Assembly (NCBI RefSeq): GCF_022414535.1
Contig: NZ_JADWYM010000003.1
Location: forward strand, 62,001-126,000
Reading direction: 5' to 3'
DNA from: Streptomyces sp. MUM 2J
GTDB taxonomy: Bacteria; Actinomycetota; Actinomycetes; Streptomycetales; Streptomycetaceae
DNA length: 64,000 nucleotides
The position numbers and the translations under genes are program-made. Positions 16,427 to 25,351 of this stretch are shown one piece after another. Positions within the stretch are counted from its first letter, which is position 1. Every line of letters starts with the position of its first letter. The notes under the pieces are model-generated. The model was given only the letters and a program-made list of their open reading frames with translations. It made no database searches and was not told where the DNA came from.

Positions 16427-18004
16427 ATGGTGGACATCCTGGTCGTGGGGGCCGGTCCCACCGGCCTCACGCTGGCACTGGCGGCCCACGACCACGGGGC
16501 CCGGGTCAGGGTCGTCGAGCGGCGTCCCGAGCCGTTCCGGCCCTCCCGCGCACTCATCCTGCATCCGCGCACCCTCGAGGTCCTGCGCCCGCTGGGCGTG
16601 ACGGACGCCGTGCTGGACCGTGCGGACACCTCGCCGACGGCCCGTCTGCATCTGGGCCCACGTGCCGTGGAGGCCGGCCTGGGGGACCTCGCCCTGCCCG
16701 ACACGGCCTTCCCGCACCTGTCGCTGGCGCGCCAGACGGACGTCGAGGAGGTACTGGCGCGGGCCCTCGCCGAGCGCGGGGTCCCGGTGGAGCGCGGTAC
16801 CGAACTCGTCGACGTCCGCGACGACGGGCACAGCGCACGTGCCGTGCTCCGGTCCCGGAGCGGAGGCGAGGAGTTCGGGGTTCCCGTCGTCGCCGGATGC
16901 GACGGCCCGGCCAGTACGGTGCGCCGCTGCGCCGGAATCGGCTGGCACGGCAGGCCCTACGCCGTCGAGGTGCTCCTCGCCGACCTCGATCTCCAGGGCC
17001 TCGCTCCCGGCGCGGGGGCCCAGGTGTTCGCGGCGCGGACGGGGCTGCTGTTCCTGTTCCCGCTCGGGGAGCAGGCGCCCTGGCGACTGCTGGCCACGCG
17101 GGCCTCGCCCGGCGGAACGGGGCGGGCCTACGGGCAGCCGGGGCCCGCCGTCCCGGCGGCGGAGCTGCAGCGCCTCCTCGACGGGGCGGGCCTGCGGGCG
17201 CGGATCGAGCACCTCGCCTGGTCCGCGCGCGTGCCCTTGCGGTGCAGTCTCGCCCCGAGGTTCCGCCGGGGGCGGCTCTTCCTCGCGGGCGACGCGGCAC
17301 ACACCTACTCCCCCGCCACCGGCCAGGGCATGAACGCCGGCATCCAGGACGCGGTGAACCTCGGCTGGAAGCTCGCCTTCGCCGCGGACCGCCTCGACGA
17401 CGGGCCGGCGGACGGGCGGGAAGGCGACCCGCTGCTGGACTCCTACGAGGCGGAGCGCAGACCGGCCGCCCGGCGGAGGCTGGCCCTCACCCACACGGCG
17501 TTCTGGGCCGAGGCGTCGACCGGCCCGGTCCCCTCGTGGCTGCGCGGGGTGGCCGCTCCGTACGCGGCCCCGGCGGTGCCCTTCCTGCTGAACCGGCGGC
17601 GGCTGGTCGCCGAGGCCGTGAGGACCCTCTCCCAGCTGCGGGTGGCCTACCGGCACAGCCCCGTGTCCGTGGAGGGCTCCCCTCGTCCGCGCGGGATGCC
17701 CCGCCCGGGGGACCGGCTGCCGGACGCGACCGTCAGCACGGGCGGGCCTCCTCAGCGGCTGCACGGGCTGCTGGCCCGGCCGGGGGTGCACGTCCTGCTC
17801 CAGCGCGACGCCGCCCCCCTGCCGGACGCCGTACCCCTGTCCCGGGTCACCGTCCTGCGGCTGGCCAGCAGCCCCGGACGCGGTCTGCTGGCCGTCCGCC
17901 CGGACGGTCACGTCGGCTACACCTGCGGCACCACCGACCCGGTCGGCCTGACGGCCTGGCTGTCCCTGGTCGGGGCACTGCCGCACCCCGCTGCCCGGTG
18001 GTGA
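16427..18004 (+). CDS. FAD-dependent aromatic monooxygenase (PHBH family)
   Basis: A 525-residue group A flavoprotein monooxygenase. It has a Rossmann GxGxxG (VVGAGPTGLTLALAAH, about 6-21) followed by VVERR, the DG motif in VAGCDGPASTVRR, and the FAD-ribityl GDAAHTYSPATGQGMNAGIQDAVNLGWKLA, broken around residues 290-320. A thioredoxin-like C-terminal domain (about 400-525) is typical of the MhpA/RdmE subgroup. ATG 16427 gives the Rossmann strand directly. The substrate is unknown: 3-(3-hydroxyphenyl)propionate-like compounds, polyketides and rifamycins are all hydroxylated by relatives. Confidence 0.93.
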   Translation: MVDILVVGAGPTGLTLALAAHDHGARVRVVERRPEPFRPSRALILHPRTLEVLRPLGVTDAVLDRADTSPTARLHLGPRAVEAGLGDLALPDTAFPHLSLARQTDVEEVLARALAERGVPVERGTELVDVRDDGHSARAVLRSRSGGEEFGVPVVAGCDGPASTVRRCAGIGWHGRPYAVEVLLADLDLQGLAPGAGAQVFAARTGLLFLFPLGEQAPWRLLATRASPGGTGRAYGQPGPAVPAAELQRLLDGAGLRARIEHLAWSARVPLRCSLAPRFRRGRLFLAGDAAHTYSPATGQGMNAGIQDAVNLGWKLAFAADRLDDGPADGREGDPLLDSYEAERRPAARRRLALTHTAFWAEASTGPVPSWLRGVAAPYAAPAVPFLLNRRRLVAEAVRTLSQLRVAYRHSPVSVEGSPRPRGMPRPGDRLPDATVSTGGPPQRLHGLLARPGVHVLLQRDAAPLPDAVPLSRVTVLRLASSPGRGLLAVRPDGHVGYTCGTTDPVGLTAWLSLVGALPHPAARW

Positions 18005-18351
18005 CCAGTGCGTCGTCCGGCCCGGGCGCCCGGGCCGGGCGCGGGTGGGAGAGACGTGGGCAGAGGCGCACCCCGCGGGCCCGGCAGGTCTCCGGTCCGG
18101 CCGCGCAGGACCCTCAGGCGCCGGTCAGGAGACGCTCCGGCGGCCGGGCCCGCGGTCGGGACCGGGATGTGCGGCGAGTGCGTGGGCGTGGAGCGCCTTC
18201 CGGCCGCTGAGCGTGCCCGGGAAGCGCCGTAGCCGTCGCTCCACGGGACGGTCCCGTCGCGCGGCCTGGTTTCCAGGGTGCGGAAGGCCGGTGGGAAGGC
18301 ACCCGGGGGTGCGGGGGCGGCGTCCCGGCCCGCTGCCGGGCTCGGGGGCGG
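18005..18351. other. Convergent intergenic region
   Basis: This 347-bp stretch lies between the monooxygenase stop and the oxidoreductase stop, so two transcripts end here. It is evenly GC-rich, and the short reading frames crossing it are Arg/Pro-rich without family resemblance. I see no clear terminator with a long stem. Confidence 0.5.
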
Positions 18352-19293
18352 TCAGGCGATGTGCAGGACGATCTTGCCCTGGTGGTGCTCCTGTTCCAGG
18401 GCTGCATAGGCCTCGGCGGTGTGCTGGAGGGGAACGACCCGGTCGACCCGTGGAGTCAGCCGGCCGGACTCGACGAGCGCGGTGAGTTCACCGAGCCCGG
18501 CCTGGTCGGGCTCGACGACGAAGAACACGGCGCGGGACTCCGGTCCCGGTGGGGGCGGGGGCGGCGCGACGATGCTGACCAGGGTGCCGCCGGGCCTGAG
18601 CACCCGCCAGGAGCGTGCGGCCGTGTCGCCGCCCACGGTGTCGAAGACGACATCGACGTCCCGGACCTCCTCCTCGAAGGGCCGGGAGGTGTAGTCGACG
18701 ACGCGTTCGGCACCCAGCCCCCGTACGAAGTCGAGGTCGGCGCCGGTCGCGGTGGCGGTCACTGCGGCGCCCAGTGCGGCGGCGACCTGCACGACGAGGG
18801 AGCCCACCCCGCCCGCGCCGCCGTGGACCAGGACGCGCTGCCCGGCCCGGAGCCCGGCATGGCGCACCAGTCCCTGCCAGGCGGTCAGCCCGGCCAGCGG
18901 CAGGGCGGCGCACTGGTCGTGGTCCAGGGACGGCGGCTTGGGCGCCAGGACCTTCTCGGGCACGGCGACGAACTCGGCCGCCGCGCCGTCGCGGAGGAAG
19001 GGAATGAGCCCGTAGACGTCGTCGCCGACGCGGAACCGGGATGTCGCGGGGCCCAGTTGGTCGACCGTCCCGGAGACCTCCTTCGAGGGGATGATCGGTG
19101 TGCGGGGCTCGCCGCTGTCGTCGAAGGCGGTGGTCCAGGTGGCGGGCCACTGGAGTTCCCCGCGCGTGATCGACGCCGAGTGGACGGCGACCAGTACCTC
19201 GCCGGGCTGGAGTCGGGGCACGGGCGCGTACCCGTAGAGGAGCCGCTCGGGGCCTCCTCGGCGGTGGGCGTGCACGGCGTGCATCTCGGACAT
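18352..19293 (-). CDS. Zinc-independent quinone oxidoreductase (NADP-dependent MDR)
   Basis: A 313-residue medium-chain dehydrogenase/reductase of the quinone oxidoreductase group. It has an N-terminal GroES-like domain with SKEVSGTVDQLG and FRVGDDVYGL, and a Rossmann domain with HGGAGGVGSLVVQVAAALG (about 145-165), VFDTVGG, RPGGTLVSI and the C-terminal QGKIVLHIA. The zinc ligands of alcohol dehydrogenases are missing. Several in-frame ATGs lie close together; 19293 has GGAGGA four bases upstream and matches the family start, so it was chosen over 19311 and 19347. It reduces quinones or enones with NADPH. Confidence 0.92.
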   Translation of the reverse strand: MSEMHAVHAHRRGGPERLLYGYAPVPRLQPGEVLVAVHSASITRGELQWPATWTTAFDDSGEPRTPIIPSKEVSGTVDQLGPATSRFRVGDDVYGLIPFLRDGAAAEFVAVPEKVLAPKPPSLDHDQCAALPLAGLTAWQGLVRHAGLRAGQRVLVHGGAGGVGSLVVQVAAALGAAVTATATGADLDFVRGLGAERVVDYTSRPFEEEVRDVDVVFDTVGGDTAARSWRVLRPGGTLVSIVAPPPPPPGPESRAVFFVVEPDQAGLGELTALVESGRLTPRVDRVVPLQHTAEAYAALEQEHHQGKIVLHIA

Positions 19294-19801
19294 GGCTTCC
19301 TCCGGTGTCATGGCTTCCTGCGGCGTGCTGGCGGCTTCGGGCGCCATGGCCTCTTCGCGTGGGTGACGGGTGGCTGTCACGGCCGGCGGGCGGGGCGCCT
19401 CGGCCGTCGGTCGTTGCGTGACGGCAGACGGCGCACCGGGGCAGGAGCGCCGGCGCGCGGCGCGGCTCCGTCCGCGGGGTGCGAGGGAGCAGGGGCAGGC
19501 GCGCCGCCGGTGCGCATCCCGCGGGACACGGTCCGCGCGGCCGGTGGTCGGCCGGCCACCGGGCCGGGGCGACGGGGGTGGTGCGGACACCTCACCGGAA
19601 CCTCCCTTTGCGCACCTTTTGGATCAGTGTGGCAGAGGGTGCGGCGTGACGTCCCGAGGCGAAGCGACCCGGCCCGGGCCGCGGCCCGGGGCGGGTCCGC
19701 GCCACGCGCGGCCGCACGTGGAGCCGATGGCGGCTCGCACCGTTGCCCGCCGCGATCGGGTCCGGCCCCGCCGCGTCCTCCCCCGCTCCACCGGGTGCGG
19801 G
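19294..19801. other. Upstream region of the quinone oxidoreductase
   Basis: A 508-bp gap. The frame of the oxidoreductase stays open upstream to a GTG at 19590 with a GGGAGG site ten bases before it, but the intervening 99 residues are Arg/Pro/Ala-rich and unlike the family, so I treat it as leader. The segment near 19608-19632 is locally AT-rich and is the best place for the leftward promoter. The rest (19640-19801) adjoins the 3' end of the GAF regulator gene. Confidence 0.45.
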
Positions 19802-21742
19802 TCAGGGCTGTGCTGCGGCCGACAGCCGGTACAGGCGCAGCGCCAGCTGGATCTCCAGGGCGCGGTCCGGGCTCTGCCAGTCGTCGCCGAGGAGGCGGCC
19901 GACCCGCTCCAGGCGCTGGGCGACCGTGTTGACGTGGACGTGCAGCTCGTCCTTGGTGCGGGCCGGGCTCATACCGCATGCGAAGTACGCCTCCAGGGTG
20001 CGCAGCAGTTCCGTACCGCGCCGGCCGTCGTAGGCCACCACCTGGCCGATGGTGCGGTCGACGAAACCCGCCATGTCGCGGTCCCCGGCGAGCAGCAGGC
20101 CCAGGAAGCCGAAGTCCTCCGCGGCGGCGCCGTCACCGCTGCGGCCCAGCAGCCGCAGGGCGTCCAGGCAGCGGCGCCCTTCGGTGTAGGCGGCGGCGAC
20201 GGCCTCGGGGTGGGCGGCGAGCTGTGCGACGGGAGCGGAGGCGCCGACGGTGACCGGCTCGTGGACGGCGGTGCCCAGGTGCCGGGCGGTGCGGCGGGCG
20301 AGGTGTGTGGCGGTGTCGCCGGTGGCGAGGGGCAGTAGCAGGACGGTGCCGCCGTCGCGGGCGGCGGCCAGGCCGTGCCGGGTGGCGGCCAGGTGGGAGG
20401 CCGCCGACCACAGACGGCGGCGCGCGTCGGCCTGCTGCTCGGCGTCGGCGGCCGTGCCGTCGGGCCGGGCGGCGAGTACGACGTGCACGGCGTCGAGGTC
20501 GGCGTGCAGGCGGGAGGCGCGCTCGCGCAGCAGGCGGGGGTCGCGGTCGCGGGCGTCGAGCAGGTCGTCCAGGAGCTCCCCGCGGACGCGCTGCTCGGCG
20601 TCGGCGGCGGAGCGTCTGGCCAGTAGCAGGAGGGAGGTGACCATCGCGGCGCGCTCCAGGGTGCGCTGGTCGACGGGGTCGAGGCCGGGATGGCCGTGCA
20701 GGACGAGCGCGCCGAGCAGCTCGCCGCCGGCCGCCACGGCGGCGATCCAGTCGCCCTCGTGGCGCACGGCGTGGCCGTCCGCGCGGGAGGCCTCCAGCGG
20801 GACGGCGGGGGCGGCGTCGGTGAACTCCACCGTTCCGTCCAGGACCTGGGAGACCGCGGCGGCGACGTCGTGCACCCCACCGCCCCGCAGGACCAGTTCG
20901 GCGAGGCGGTCGTGGACGTCGGAGGCGCGCTCGATGACGGCGCTGCGGTCCTGGATGATCTCGTTGGCCCGCTCCAGGCCGGCGAGGGCCGAGCGGGTCT
21001 CGGTGAGCAGGTTGGCGGTGTCGATGGCGGAGGCGGCGAGCGCGGCGAAGGAGCCGAGGAGGGCGATCTGCTCCCGTTCGAAGACGCGGGCGCGGCGGTC
21101 CGCCGCGAACAGGACGCCGATGACGTTCGGCCCGAGCGTCAGGGGGACCCCGAGGATGGCGACCAGGCCCTCGTCGCGCACGCCCGCGTCGATGCTGGCG
21201 GTGTGCTGGAAGCGTTCGTCGTGGAGGTAGTCGTCGGTGACGTACGGCCGGGCCGTCTGGGCCACGAGACCGCCCAGACCCTCGCCCATGCCCAGGCGCA
21301 GCTGCTGGAAGCGGGCGGCCACCGAGCCCTCGGTGACCCGCATGTAGGTGTCGCCGCGCGCGGGATCGTTGAGGCTGAGGTAGGCGACGTCCGTGCCCAG
21401 CAGGGACCGGGCGCGGTGGACGATGGCCCGCAGGACGGCGTCCACGTCCCGCAGGCCCGCCAGGTCGTGGGCGGTCTCGAACAGCGCGGACAGCTCCGCC
21501 TCCCGCCTGCGCCGCCCCTCCAGCTCGGCGCGGACGCGCAGCGCCAGCAACTTGGCGTGCTCCAGGGCCGGCATCCGCTCGGGCGGCTGCCCGTCGGCGC
21601 GTGCCCGCAGCACCGGCTGTTCATAGGCGTCGGCCGCCGCGCCTCGGGTCAGCAGCTCCAGGAACGGCGTCTCGGCGCTGCCCGGCGGCGCTCCGGCGGA
21701 GCTGGCGGAGCGCTGCGGCGACGGGATGTGTTCGCGGGGCAT
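19802..21742 (-). CDS. GAF-domain PucR/CdaR-type transcriptional regulator
   Basis: A 646-residue regulator. After a variable N-terminus come a coiled segment (LEHAKLLALRVRAELEGRRRREAEL), a GAF domain (about 85-230; DTYMRVTEG, LGMGEGLGGLVAQTARPYVTDDYL, VIGVLFAADR), a coiled linker, a second sensor-like/GGDEF-related region and a C-terminal PucR-type helix-turn-helix (LLRTLEAYFACGMSPARTKDELHVHVNTVAQRLERVGRLLG). ATG 21742 was chosen by position; no start has a strong ribosome site. It lies downstream of the 3-hydroxybutyrate dehydrogenase gene across the 70-bp repeat array. The known context in Streptomyces suggests control of hydroxybutyrate/acetoacetate use, which is inference here. Confidence 0.88.
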   Translation of the reverse strand: MPREHIPSPQRSASSAGAPPGSAETPFLELLTRGAAADAYEQPVLRARADGQPPERMPALEHAKLLALRVRAELEGRRRREAELSALFETAHDLAGLRDVDAVLRAIVHRARSLLGTDVAYLSLNDPARGDTYMRVTEGSVAARFQQLRLGMGEGLGGLVAQTARPYVTDDYLHDERFQHTASIDAGVRDEGLVAILGVPLTLGPNVIGVLFAADRRARVFEREQIALLGSFAALAASAIDTANLLTETRSALAGLERANEIIQDRSAVIERASDVHDRLAELVLRGGGVHDVAAAVSQVLDGTVEFTDAAPAVPLEASRADGHAVRHEGDWIAAVAAGGELLGALVLHGHPGLDPVDQRTLERAAMVTSLLLLARRSAADAEQRVRGELLDDLLDARDRDPRLLRERASRLHADLDAVHVVLAARPDGTAADAEQQADARRRLWSAASHLAATRHGLAAARDGGTVLLLPLATGDTATHLARRTARHLGTAVHEPVTVGASAPVAQLAAHPEAVAAAYTEGRRCLDALRLLGRSGDGAAAEDFGFLGLLLAGDRDMAGFVDRTIGQVVAYDGRRGTELLRTLEAYFACGMSPARTKDELHVHVNTVAQRLERVGRLLGDDWQSPDRALEIQLALRLYRLSAAAQP

Positions 21743-21792
21743 GGTCACAGGATTCCCCATCGGCCGGATGCACGGTGGGCCCTGTGGACAAC

Positions 21793-22072
21793 TCGCCCGC
21801 CGGCCGGCCGGAACACGGCGGCCGGTCTGTGGACGGAGCAGCCCCGGGGGTGGCGCGGTCCGTCGCCCGCCGGCCGGCCGGAACACGGCGGCCGGTCTGT
21901 GGACGGAGCAGCCCCGGGGGTGGCGCGGTCCGTCGCCCGCCGGCCGGCCGGAACACGGCGGCCGGTCTGTGGACGGAGCAGCCCCGGGGGTGGCGCGGTC
22001 CGTCGCCCGCCGGCCGGCCGGAACACGGCGGCCGGTCTGTGGACGGAGCAGCCCCGGGGGTGGCGCGGTCCG
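21793..22072. repeat. Four perfect tandem copies of a 70-bp repeat
   Basis: The period is exactly 70 bp and the array exactly 280 bp; the copies are identical as far as I can read. On the leftward-transcribed strand each unit holds two potential stem-loops: GACGGA...TCCGTC around an internal CCCCGGGG, and CCGGCCG...CGGCCGG. The array fills nearly all of the space between the bdhA stop (13 bp away) and the regulator start (50 bp away). It could be an attenuator, a spacer VNTR or a regulator-binding array. Because 70 is not a multiple of three, all frames stay open through it, which creates spurious reading frames. Confidence 0.95.
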
Positions 22073-22085
22073 GGAGCGGGCGGGT

Positions 22086-22886
22086 TCAGTGGGCCGTCCA
22101 CCCGCCGTCCAGGACCAGGGAGGTGCCGGTCACGAAGGACGCCTGCGGGCCGCAGAGGTAGGCGACGGCCTCGGCCACCTCCTCCGGCTCGATCAGCCGT
22201 TTGACCGCGCTGTCCTGGAGCAGTACCTCGGTGAGGACGCGTTCCTCTGCGATGCCGTGGGCGCGGGCCTGGTCGGCGAGCTGCTTCTCCACCAGCGGGG
22301 TACGGACGTAGCCGGGGTTGACGCAGTTGGACGTGACGCCGTGCGGGGCGCCTTCGAGGGCGGCGGTCTTGGACAGGCCCTCCAGCCCGTGCTTGGCGGC
22401 CACGTAGGCCGACTTGTAGGCCGAGGCGCGCAGGCCGTGCACGGAGGAGACGTTGACGATGCGGCCCCAGCCCTGACCGTACATGTGCGGCAGGGCACCC
22501 CGGACGAGACGGAAGGGCGCCTCCAGCATCACGGTGAGCACCGTGTGGAAGACGTCGGGCGGGAACTCCTCGATGGGACGCACCAGCTGCAGGCCGGCGT
22601 TGTTGACCAGGATGTCGGTACCGGCGGCGGCGAGTTCGGCGGCGTCCAGGTCGGTGAGGTCCAGGACGTGCGGCTCGACGCCACCCCGGAGGCCGGCGGA
22701 CCGTTCGGCCAACGCCTGAAGGCCAGAGGCGTCCCGGTCCACCGCTCTGACCTTGGCCCCGGCGGCGGCCAGCCGCAGTGCGCAGGCGCGGCCGATGCCG
22801 CCGGCGGCACCGGTGACGAGGGCGGTACGGCCGCCGAGGTCGAGTTCGGCAACAGGGGAACCCATGGGGCGGCGGGGCGCGGTCAT
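22086..22886 (-). CDS. 3-hydroxybutyrate dehydrogenase (SDR)
   Basis: A 266-residue short-chain dehydrogenase. It has a cofactor motif TGAAGGIG (25-32), NNAG, catalytic Ser in VNVSSVHG, Tyr and Lys in SAYVAAKHG (YxxxK), and the C-terminal FVTGTSLVLDGGWTAH. The sequence after the active site (NPGYVRTPLVEKQL) and LQLVRPIEEFP match the 3-hydroxybutyrate dehydrogenase subgroup, which interconverts 3-hydroxybutyrate and acetoacetate with NAD. ATG 22886 is taken as start; ATG 22865 is possible. The GAF regulator follows downstream on the same strand. Confidence 0.9.
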   Translation of the reverse strand: MTAPRRPMGSPVAELDLGGRTALVTGAAGGIGRACALRLAAAGAKVRAVDRDASGLQALAERSAGLRGGVEPHVLDLTDLDAAELAAAGTDILVNNAGLQLVRPIEEFPPDVFHTVLTVMLEAPFRLVRGALPHMYGQGWGRIVNVSSVHGLRASAYKSAYVAAKHGLEGLSKTAALEGAPHGVTSNCVNPGYVRTPLVEKQLADQARAHGIAEERVLTEVLLQDSAVKRLIEPEEVAEAVAYLCGPQASFVTGTSLVLDGGWTAH

Positions 22887-22940
22887 GGCTCGACCCTAGG
22901 CAGGGCACCCCCCTCACCCCATGTGGTCAATCCCCATACT

Positions 22941-23420
22941 TCACCTGGGTTCAGTGGGGTCGAACCATGTGGGGCCGTCCGACATTGCCTGCTTGATCCT
23001 GAAGAGCCCCGCCTCGTCGAGCTCGGGCAGGGCATCCACCTCGAACCAGCCCACCTCCACGGACTCGTCGTCGTTGACCCGTGCCTCGCCGCCGACGGCC
23101 CGGCAGCGGACTGTGATGTCCATGTACTGGCAGATGTCGCCGTTGGCGTAGGTGACCGGGTCGAGGGCCTGGACGAGGACGACCCGCTCGGCGACGCAGC
23201 GCACGGCCGTCTCCTCGTGGACCTCGCGTACGGCGCAGGCGGCGGGCTGCTCGCCGGGATCCGGGATACCGCCGATCACCGACCACCTGAGGGTGTCGGC
23301 GCGGCGCCCCAGCAGCACTCTGCCCGTGTCGTCGAAGACGATCGCGGTGACTCCGGGGAGCCACAGCAACTGCCGGCCGGCGAAGGCCCTGAGGGTACGG
23401 ATGAAGTCGGGCGTGGCCAT
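22941..23420 (-). CDS. Nudix hydrolase
   Basis: A 159-residue Nudix protein. The Nudix box GGIPDPGE-x7-REVHEETAV is complete for the metal-binding Glu residues, although the usual Gly after EET is Ala. The N-terminal LRAFAGRQLLWLPGVTAIVFDD and the C-terminal VGWFEVDALPEL are typical of MutT-like or NUDIX-family pyrophosphatases in Streptomyces. Members remove a nucleoside-linked moiety from a diphosphate; the substrate cannot be told. It is transcribed alone, 54 bp upstream of the bdhA start. Confidence 0.92.
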   Translation of the reverse strand: MATPDFIRTLRAFAGRQLLWLPGVTAIVFDDTGRVLLGRRADTLRWSVIGGIPDPGEQPAACAVREVHEETAVRCVAERVVLVQALDPVTYANGDICQYMDITVRCRAVGGEARVNDDESVEVGWFEVDALPELDEAGLFRIKQAMSDGPTWFDPTEPR

Positions 23421-23487
23421 GGGCCGACCCTACCCGGTGGGGCGGGCCCGTCCGGGCCGGTCGGGCCGACGTACCCCGGGTGTGCGG

Positions 23488-25095
23488 CTACGCGTCACCG
23501 GAGCGCCGCCCACGGATCCCCGCGCCGATCGCCCATCCGAGGCCGCCCGCGGCGACCAGGACCAGCGCCGTCTCGGGGAGGATGCCGAGCGTCGTGGCCG
23601 GTGTCCGGGACGAGCGCAGCGGCACCTTCTGCACCAGGGAGTCGGCCACGAACATGCCGGTCCGCTGGGTGATCGTGCCGTCGGGCATGATGATCGCGCT
23701 GACCCCGCTGGTCACCGGGACGGTGACGGTCCGGCTGTGCTCGACGGCGCGCACGCGCGACATGGCGAGCTGCTGGTAGGTCATCTCACTGCGGTCGAAC
23801 GTCGCGTTGTTGCTCGGCACGGAGATCATCTCCGCGCCGTGGGTGACCGTGTCGCGCACGGCCCAGTCGAAAGCGGCCTCGTAGCAGGTCGCCAGGCCGA
23901 CCTTGGTGCCGTCGATGTCGAAGACGCCGGGCTCGCTGCCCCGGCTGAAGTCCTGGCGGACCATCGAGGTCCAGTCGCTGTTGATGGCGCCGATGAGGGA
24001 ACGCAGCGGCAGGAACTCACCGAACGGCTGGACCTGCCGCTTGTCGTAGGTCTGGATGGGGCCCTTGGCCGGATCCCACAGGATCTGCTCGTTGAGGAGC
24101 TTGCCGTCGCGCTCCACGACGCCACCGACGGACAGGGGTGCGGCGATGGACCGGGCCGCGTGCTCGATGACGGCGGCGGCGTCGGGGTTGGCGAAGGGGT
24201 CGATGTCGGAGGAGTTCTCCGGCCACAGCACGAAGTCGGGCCGGGGCAGCTTGCCGGCCCCGACCTCGGCGGCCAACCGTTCCGTCTCGCGCGCGTGATG
24301 GTCGAGCACGGCCCGGCGCTGGGCGTTGAAGTCCAGGCCGAGGCGGGGAACGTTGCCCTGGACGACGGCGACCGTCGCGGTGCCGTCCTCGGCCTTGTCG
24401 CTGACCAGCGGGCGCGCGGCCACCGCCCCCGCCACCGGCACGGCGACGCTCAGCAGCGCCGCGGCGGCGGCGCCACGGCGCACGGCGCGTGTGCGGCGGC
24501 CGTCGGCGACCAGCCGGGCGGCCTCGTACAGGCCGAAGCCGCACAGCACGACCGCGAACCCGAGGACCGGGGTGCCGCCGACCGCGGCGAGCGGAAGGAA
24601 GACCCCGTCCGCCTGTCCGAAGGCGATCTTGCCCCAGGGGAACCCGCCGAAGGGCACGCGTGCCCGTGCCGCCTCGCCCGCGATCCACAACGCCGCCGCC
24701 CACACGGGCCAGGCGGGCAGCCGGGACACGGCGGCGGCTCCGGCGCCGACCAGCGCGACGAAGACCGCCTCCACCGCGACCAGGGCGAGCCAGGGCCCCG
24801 AGCCGACCTCCACGCCGGTCCACACCAGCAGCGGCAGCAGGAAACCCAGGCCGAAGAGGTACCCGAGCCCGAGTCCCGCCTTCCAGCTGCGTCCGCGCAC
24901 CACCCAGCCGAACACGGCGAAGGCCGGCAGTGCCAGCCACCACAGGGTGCGCGGCGGGAAGCTGACGTAGAGCAGCACTCCGGCGAGTGCCGCGGCGGCG
25001 GCCGGGACCAGGCGCCGAAGGCGCGCACCGCGTCCGGGCGCGGTCTGCGGCTGGAGCTGGTCGGGCTGGCCCACGGGTGTTGCGGTGACGGTCAC
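23488..25095 (-). CDS. lnt: Apolipoprotein N-acyltransferase
   Basis: A 535-residue integral membrane enzyme that N-acylates the cysteine of lipoproteins. About six N-terminal membrane segments (about 30-215) are followed by a nitrilase-type catalytic domain with the triad Glu (FVLWPENSSD), Lys (TYDKRQVQPFGEFLP) and Cys (GLATCYEAAFDW), and by a final membrane helix near the C-terminus. The GTG start at 25095 gives the known Streptomyces N-terminus (TVTATPVG); its ribosome site is weak. The next gene is divergent. Confidence 0.95.
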   Translation of the reverse strand: MTVTATPVGQPDQLQPQTAPGRGARLRRLVPAAAAALAGVLLYVSFPPRTLWWLALPAFAVFGWVVRGRSWKAGLGLGYLFGLGFLLPLLVWTGVEVGSGPWLALVAVEAVFVALVGAGAAAVSRLPAWPVWAAALWIAGEAARARVPFGGFPWGKIAFGQADGVFLPLAAVGGTPVLGFAVVLCGFGLYEAARLVADGRRTRAVRRGAAAAALLSVAVPVAGAVAARPLVSDKAEDGTATVAVVQGNVPRLGLDFNAQRRAVLDHHARETERLAAEVGAGKLPRPDFVLWPENSSDIDPFANPDAAAVIEHAARSIAAPLSVGGVVERDGKLLNEQILWDPAKGPIQTYDKRQVQPFGEFLPLRSLIGAINSDWTSMVRQDFSRGSEPGVFDIDGTKVGLATCYEAAFDWAVRDTVTHGAEMISVPSNNATFDRSEMTYQQLAMSRVRAVEHSRTVTVPVTSGVSAIIMPDGTITQRTGMFVADSLVQKVPLRSSRTPATTLGILPETALVLVAAGGLGWAIGAGIRGRRSGDA

Positions 25096-25351
25096 TCCGG
25101 GAGTGTACGGCGGGTGACCTGGTCGCGAACACAGCAGCCCGATCGGCGGTGGGGCTACCGCACCGGGGGCCCAGCAGCCGCAGGGCCCCCGTGGGTCCCT
25201 TCCGGCGCATCGTTCCTGCGCATCTGTGCGCAACTCATCCACAAACCGCCCATCAGCCGTTACGGTGTGGCCGAGTCCCGTCCTGCGGCCCGTTACCGCG
25301 CCGGGACGGGAAAGTGCACAGGTCGGGGGGCGACCGGGTTCGGGGGGTCGG

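Noticed and set aside
19294..19590. N-terminal extension of the quinone oxidoreductase from GTG 19590
   Set aside because: A GGGAGG site is present, but the 99 extra residues are Arg/Pro-rich and absent from the family.
21793..22072. CRISPR array
   Set aside because: The units are contiguous 70-bp copies with no variable spacers, and no cas genes are nearby.
20690..23672. Large plus-strand frames through the GAF regulator, repeat array and dehydrogenase
   Set aside because: They are antisense to real genes; the 70-bp repeat (not a multiple of three) keeps all frames open and creates the appearance of repeated peptides.
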